NCBI GenBank assembly: GCA_024278015.1
Contig: JAJRUC010000356.1
Location: 1 to 11,018, forward strand
Length of the DNA: 11,018 nucleotides
Reading direction: 5' to 3'
From: Chloroflexota bacterium
Lineage (GTDB): Bacteria; Chloroflexota; Anaerolineae; 4572-78
Position 1 is the stretch's first letter. Every line of letters begins with the position of its first letter. This document shows positions 7,243-11,018 of this stretch, piece by piece. The position numbers were made by a program, and so were the translations under genes. The notes under the pieces are model-generated. The model searched no databases, had not been told where the DNA came from, and saw only the letters and a list, made by a program, of their open reading frames with translations.

Positions 7243-10200
7243 TTACGGCTGCTCGAATTTCATCACCCGGTTGTTTTCCGCATCCAGCACAAACAGGGCA
7301 TCGTCCGGGCCGAAAGCCAGCCCCAGCGGCAGGCGGAAGGACTGCACATCGCGGCCGTATTGCCCGAACACGGTCAACGCTTCGCCGGTAGCGCCGTCGT
7401 AGCCGATGATGCGATAATTTTCGGGGTCGCTGACAAAGACGCGGTTCCGGCTATCGACGGCAATGTAGGGTTTGTTCAGCACATTTTGCGTATCCCAGCC
7501 AACCACCGGCCATTCCAGCACCGGGTTGAAATCGGTGTCGAATTTCTGGACGCGCCGGTTCCAGGTATCGGCCACGTAAATATTGCCATCAGCGTCAATG
7601 GCCAGGCTGGTCGGCTCTTCAAAATGGCCGGGGGTGACGCCCCCGCCCCCCCACGCGCCCAAAAATTCGCCGGCCGCCGAGAATTTCTGGATGCGTTTGT
7701 TGCCCGTATCGGCCACATAAAGATTACCGTCGGCATCAATGACAATATCGCGCGGCCCCCAAAAACTGCCGGGGAAGGCGGTAGCGTCGCCCTGGGCATC
7801 GGCAAACGCGCCGAACTCGCTCAGGTAATTGCCGTCTTCGTCAAAAATCTGCACCCGATGATTCCATGTATCGGAGAGGTATACTTTTCCGCTTTCACTG
7901 ACGGCAATGCCCCAAATTTCATCTCCGAACTGGCCCGGCCCGTTACCGGCCTGGCCGCCCCACTGCTTCAAAAACGCGCCGTTCTGGTCAAATATCTGGA
8001 TACGGTGATTGGCCGCATCGGAAACATAAAGCTGCCCCTGCGGAGAAACCGCCACGGCGCGCGGCCCGGTAAACTGGCCTTCGCCGCTGCCTTCGTTGCC
8101 CCACACCAGCGTGGCCGCCAGTTGCTGCCGAATATCGGCGTAGGGGTTGGGGGGAGCGGCCTGGGTCACGGCGCCGCCGGTGGAATAATCCCACAATTCG
8201 GCGATGATGTCCTTGCGCACAAAAAAGTACATCTGGGTGCGATACGGCCACTCGTCGAAGGTGTGGTCGGTCACTTTGCGATAAAACAGCACGTTCCACA
8301 GCCATTTACGATTTTTAGGAACCGCCTCGATTGCCAGCCGGTCAGCCTCTTCCTGCGATTGCCCCTGCATCGGGGTGGCGGGCAAATCGGGCGCGACAAA
8401 ATCGTTCCAGATGCGTTTCAGCGATTGCCCTTTGTAATTTTCAAGGGGCCACCACACCTGCCGGTAATCGAAGCGCTGGTAGTTGTCGCCCAGGTAGGGT
8501 TCCACATCTTCCAGCTTAACGTTCTCGTCCGGCGAGATGATGACCACCGGGGCGTCGGCCAGGGCCTCCCGGCTGGGGTTCGAGCCGAAGAAAGCGCGGT
8601 TGGGGTAATTGCGCATGTACCATTCCAGGGGCCAAATCACCCCGCCGTAGGCCACCTTTATCTGCCTGTCGCCCACGGTGCGGCGCGAAATATCGTCAAT
8701 TTCAGCCAGCATCCATTTCACATCGGGGGCGGCGTGGGCGTAAACCAGAAATTCATTGACATAATCGTAATTAATAAAAGATGACATGACGGCAAAGCGC
8801 ACAGTCAGCACGCTTAAAACGGTGAACATCACCAGATAGATTATCCGTTTGGCATCACCCCGCGACAGGCGACGGCCCCACACCCACAGGCCGTAGGCGA
8901 TGCCCAGCGCGGCCAGTAAAGCCACAAAGAAGCGCGAGGTGGCCTGCAAATCCTGCACGCTTTGCCCCTGGAAGGGGTCGGCGGCGAGCAAAACGATGAT
9001 TGCCGCGCCCAACACCGGCAGCAGCAAGGCGAAAATCAGGCCGCTTTTTTGCCGCAATACCTCCCAATCGAAGCCGGTCAGGACTGCCTGGGAGACATGG
9101 CCCAGCAAAAAGATGAAGGGCAGCGTAATGTGAACCGTGAGCCAGGGCATTTTTTCGCCGGCCCAACTGTACATCACAAAGCCGGCAATGGCCCAGAAGA
9201 TGAGGTACGCGGCGAAGGTGCCGCCATCGGCGGGATATTCGCCCGTCGGGGCGGTCTGTTTGCGCCGATGTTTGCCGCCGGCCCGCGCCGGTTTTTCGGG
9301 CGATGTCGGCGCGGCAACGGGCTGATAAAAGGCGGGCGCTTTTTTGAAAAGGTAGATAATGCCCCCAATGCCTCCCACAAAAAAGGGCAAAAATTCGTAC
9401 ATGGGCATGAGCATTAAATAATAATAGCCGGGTTGGCCGCCCCGGGCCACATCCTGCTGTTTAAGCCAATAGCTGACCGCGCCCCACGTGCCGCTGATAA
9501 ATCCGGCGGGATTGGTGAAAAAGGTGGTGTGCAACAGGAAGAAGATGACCGCAGCCACGGCCACCGGCCCGCCAAGCAAATTGACGGCCCGTTCCCAATT
9601 GAAGAACTGCCGGAACGCCGTCGAAACGGGCTTGTTTCGGCGGTCGGTATTGGGGACGATGGTCAGGACGGCCAGCAGCAGGCCGGATACCATTAGCAGG
9701 GCGCCGGGCAGGCCGCCCCCTTCGGGCAGGGAGCCGTCCGGGGGGGGATAGAGTACCGGCAGCAGCAGGGCCGCCGTAAAAACCAGCAGCGTGGCCCCCG
9801 CAAAACCGGCAACAGCCTGCTTAAACCGCTGCGCCGGGAGCGTCTCCCACATCCAGACGGCGGCGATGAAAACCACGCCGATGAAGCCGTGAATGTAGGC
9901 AATCTCTTTGGCCGAAATGAAAAGCGATATGGCAATGGCGCCTACGTACAGCCAACGCTGCTTTCGGGTGCGCATAAACTGGAAGAGGGCCAACGCCATC
10001 GCGGCGGTAAAAAAGGCGCTGTAGCTCTCGTTACGAATGTAGCGCTCGTAAAACAGCAACATAGGCGAAACAAGCAAACCGAAACTGGTTATCAAGGCCC
10101 CCCATTTGCCCAACCAGCGTCGGAAGAAGAGGGGCATCATCACCAGGGCCACGCCAAAAATTGCCACCGGAACGCGGGCCGCAAAATCGTTATCGCCAAA

Positions 10201-10473
10201 CAGCAGATAGGATAGCGCCACCAGATGAAATTGCAGCGGGCCGTGCATCAGGGGGTCGTGGATGTAGCCTTCGCCATCGTATAATTTGTAGGAAAAGAGG
10301 GCGTGCAGGCTTTCGTCGTGGCTCATCACCCGGTCGCCCAGAATGTAAAATCTGGAAAACAACGCCAGCAGCAAAATGATGATGTAGAGCGTCACTTCCC
10401 AATTAAGGGTGATGGTTTCAAACAGGGGTTTTTCCAAAAATGATTTTTCAGATGGTTTTGAGGTCGCAGTCAT
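7243..10473 (-). CDS. Agl23-like GT-C membrane protein fused to a six-bladed NHL propeller (TIGR03663 type)
   Basis: Predicted multi-pass glycosyltransferase-like protein, 1076 aa. The first helix (about 26-45) is followed by a loop with HDES (52-55) and HDPLMHGP (72-79), the acidic/His pattern of the TIGR03663 'flippase activity-associated' family and of GT39 enzymes. About 15 further helices extend to about 562. FYERYIRNES (141-150) and GEKMPWL (439-445) look family-conserved. A basic loop at 394-406 (rich in K and R) marks a cytoplasmic side. A soluble region (565-785) leads into six NHL blades (about 798-1076), several with the LYVADTxNxRIQxF pattern. Family knowledge: acts with lipid-linked sugars at the membrane; exact reaction unproven. 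The ATG at 10473 has only a modest GGAA site 9 nt upstream. The end of a MITE-like element lies 24 bp upstream of the ATG. The 1244-aa gene follows 6 bp after its stop. Confidence 0.88.
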   Translation of the reverse strand: MTATSKPSEKSFLEKPLFETITLNWEVTLYIIILLLALFSRFYILGDRVMSHDESLHALFSYKLYDGEGYIHDPLMHGPLQFHLVALSYLLFGDNDFAARVPVAIFGVALVMMPLFFRRWLGKWGALITSFGLLVSPMLLFYERYIRNESYSAFFTAAMALALFQFMRTRKQRWLYVGAIAISLFISAKEIAYIHGFIGVVFIAAVWMWETLPAQRFKQAVAGFAGATLLVFTAALLLPVLYPPPDGSLPEGGGLPGALLMVSGLLLAVLTIVPNTDRRNKPVSTAFRQFFNWERAVNLLGGPVAVAAVIFFLLHTTFFTNPAGFISGTWGAVSYWLKQQDVARGGQPGYYYLMLMPMYEFLPFFVGGIGGIIYLFKKAPAFYQPVAAPTSPEKPARAGGKHRRKQTAPTGEYPADGGTFAAYLIFWAIAGFVMYSWAGEKMPWLTVHITLPFIFLLGHVSQAVLTGFDWEVLRQKSGLIFALLLPVLGAAIIVLLAADPFQGQSVQDLQATSRFFVALLAALGIAYGLWVWGRRLSRGDAKRIIYLVMFTVLSVLTVRFAVMSSFINYDYVNEFLVYAHAAPDVKWMLAEIDDISRRTVGDRQIKVAYGGVIWPLEWYMRNYPNRAFFGSNPSREALADAPVVIISPDENVKLEDVEPYLGDNYQRFDYRQVWWPLENYKGQSLKRIWNDFVAPDLPATPMQGQSQEEADRLAIEAVPKNRKWLWNVLFYRKVTDHTFDEWPYRTQMYFFVRKDIIAELWDYSTGGAVTQAAPPNPYADIRQQLAATLVWGNEGSGEGQFTGPRAVAVSPQGQLYVSDAANHRIQIFDQNGAFLKQWGGQAGNGPGQFGDEIWGIAVSESGKVYLSDTWNHRVQIFDEDGNYLSEFGAFADAQGDATAFPGSFWGPRDIVIDADGNLYVADTGNKRIQKFSAAGEFLGAWGGGGVTPGHFEEPTSLAIDADGNIYVADTWNRRVQKFDTDFNPVLEWPVVGWDTQNVLNKPYIAVDSRNRVFVSDPENYRIIGYDGATGEALTVFGQYGRDVQSFRLPLGLAFGPDDALFVLDAENNRVMKFEQP

Positions 10474-10497
10474 AATGTTGTTCCGGGTTTATAGTTT

Positions 10498-10751
10498 AGT
10501 GTCTATCCGTAAAATACTTGTGGCACTCATTGTCAAACAACAAGCCGATAAAGTTGTAGTTGTTCCCCCCTTAATCCCTGATGAAGAAACCGCTTCGCGC
10601 CCTCTGTGAGGGGGGAAAGGCCCTCCCCCTGAAAGGGGGATACCCGAAGGGCACAGGTGGCCGGGGAGGGGGTAAAAAGCGCGAATCCGGTTGTTTTCAA
10701 CCTCAACTGGCCTGACCATCACCCGGCGTAATTAATTTACGGACAGACACT
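10498..10751. mobile_element. MITE-like element, 254 bp, with 19-bp terminal inverted repeats
   Basis: The left end AGTGTCTATCCGTAAAATA (10498-10516) matches the reverse complement of the right end, AGTGTCTGTCCGTAAATTA (10733-10751), at 17 of 19 positions. The bases just outside are TATAGTTT (10490-10497) and TATGGTTT (10752-10759), an 8-bp near-direct repeat that could be a decayed target duplication. TATGGTTT recurs at 10773-10780, which weakens that reading. The interior codes for nothing recognisable and carries several hairpins. No transposase is present, so it would be non-autonomous; I cannot assign an IS family. It sits between two same-strand genes. Without it and one flanking copy, their gap would shrink from 346 to about 84 bp. 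Confidence 0.55.
10594..10685. repeat. GC-rich multi-hairpin palindromic core inside the MITE-like element
   Basis: The block is bounded by TTCGCGC (10594-10600) and its exact reverse complement GCGCGAA (10679-10685). Inside are CCCTC/GAGGG with a 3-nt loop (10600-10612), CCCCCT/AGGGGG with a GAA loop (10625-10639), and a longer pairing CCCTCCCC (10621-10628) with GGGGAGGG (10663-10670). Strand-asymmetric C- and G-runs of this kind are typical of dispersed repeats in Chloroflexota and cyanobacterial genomes (recalled impression). The strong folding could affect a transcript running through from the upstream gene. Confidence 0.55.
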
Positions 10752-10819
10752 TATGGTTTCAGACTTCCGGTTTATGGTTTTCGGGAGGGGTGAAATTCCC
10801 GGGTGTCCATAGCCCATTA

Positions 10820-11018
10820 TTAATATCCAATCTCTCTGGCACCCCGCAGCCACAGCACAAGTTGGTCCGAGCCGGGGATGTGAGACGGCATATTTCGCAG
10901 TATGTACCAGCGCAGCCATTCTTTGCCTTGCAACAGACTGGGCTGCCAGTAAGAAACCAGGGCGTATTCCTGCCCAATGTAGCCCCCCGACAACGGCGCG
11001 CCGGCATCCGGCCGGGCC
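10820..11018 (-). CDS. C-terminal end of a truncated gene, possible paralogue of the Agl23-like protein
   Basis: This frame enters from the right edge and runs 65 codons to a tandem TAA TAA stop (10822-10817); the start lies outside the window. The codons look protein-like: the segment has GGYIGQEYAL, then YWQPSLLQGKEWLRWYILRN, then DQLVLWLRGAREIGY at the end. The part from GKEWL onward can be aligned by eye with residues about 721-763 of the neighbouring 1076-aa protein (NRKWLWNVLFYRK, later QMYFFVRKDIIAELWDY), the soluble stretch just before its propeller. It may therefore be the end of a related GT-C protein that lacks a propeller. The similarity is weak and unproven. It would be the first member of the minus-strand block within this window, separated from the next gene by the MITE-like element. 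Confidence 0.65.
   Translation of the reverse strand, partial: ARPDAGAPLSGGYIGQEYALVSYWQPSLLQGKEWLRWYILRNMPSHIPGSDQLVLWLRGAREIGY

Noticed and set aside
7560..7740. Repeated DNA phrases (gtatcggccac...) spaced about 145 bp apart
   Set aside because: They encode equivalent strands of successive NHL blades and are explained by the protein repeat, not by a CRISPR array or other DNA repeat.
7360..8784. 474-codon open frame on the plus strand
   Set aside because: It lies wholly antisense to the NHL/soluble part of the Agl23-like gene and has no recognisable domain. It is a shadow of GC-biased codons.
10488..10536. Possible complete promoter for the Agl23-like gene (TTGACA at 10531-10536, TATAAA at 10488-10493, minus strand)
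   Set aside because: The spacing between the boxes is far from 17 bp, and the TATAAA would place the start only a few bases before the ATG, so no complete promoter can be supported.
10489..10722. 77-codon minus-strand frame with a Pro/Gly-rich middle
   Set aside because: It is a read-through of the GC-rich hairpin repeat within the MITE-like element; such repeats often yield spurious ORFs.
10759..11007. 82-codon minus-strand frame with several cysteines
   Set aside because: It overlaps in another frame the more protein-like reading that enters from the right edge and ends with tandem stops; the cysteines come from out-of-frame TGC/TGT codons.

Overview
The window reads as bacterial chromosome, moderately GC-rich, and most likely from the Chloroflexota (Anaerolineae or Ardenticatenia-like). 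That is an inference from gene content. It rests mainly on the large GT-C membrane protein with a C-terminal NHL propeller (the TIGR03663 / Agl23-like type, known to me from Chloroflexota and haloarchaea) and on the small Cys-cluster protein. No rRNA, tRNA or CRISPR array is visible.

Layout. (1) 1-852, minus strand: a small Cys-cluster protein (505-843) followed 47 bp later by a Gly-rich multi-pass membrane protein that runs off the left edge (1-457). (2) 853-1095: a divergent intergenic region with a good sigma70-type promoter on each strand (954-982 minus, 1016-1044 plus). The minus transcript would begin with a hairpin and U-run resembling an attenuator. (3) 1096-3505, plus strand: a two-gene unit of a cyclic-nucleotide-binding/patatin-like phospholipase (542 aa) and a short-chain dehydrogenase/reductase (255 aa), 13 bp apart. 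(4) 3502-10473, minus strand: two very large envelope proteins, 6 bp apart. The upstream one (1076 aa) is an Agl23-like GT-C membrane protein ending in a six-bladed NHL propeller. The downstream one (1244 aa) is another GT-C-like membrane protein followed by two PA14-like domains and a second propeller. Its stop codon overlaps that of the dehydrogenase tail to tail. (5) 10474-10819: a 346-bp gap holding a 254-bp MITE-like element with 19-bp terminal inverted repeats and a GC-rich multi-hairpin core. (6) 10820-11018, minus strand: the last 65 codons of another gene, whose end resembles the segment just before the propeller of the 1076-aa protein.

How the genes may work together. The minus-strand block (10820-11018, 7243-10473, 3502-7236) looks like a set of lipid-linked-sugar-dependent, GT-C-type membrane proteins with large soluble C-terminal domains outside the membrane. 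This would suit glycosylation of cell-surface polymers or proteins; acceptor and sugar cannot be told from sequence. The plus-strand pair suggests cyclic-nucleotide-controlled lipid hydrolysis coupled with a redox enzyme, again an inference. The left minus-strand pair has no assignable function.
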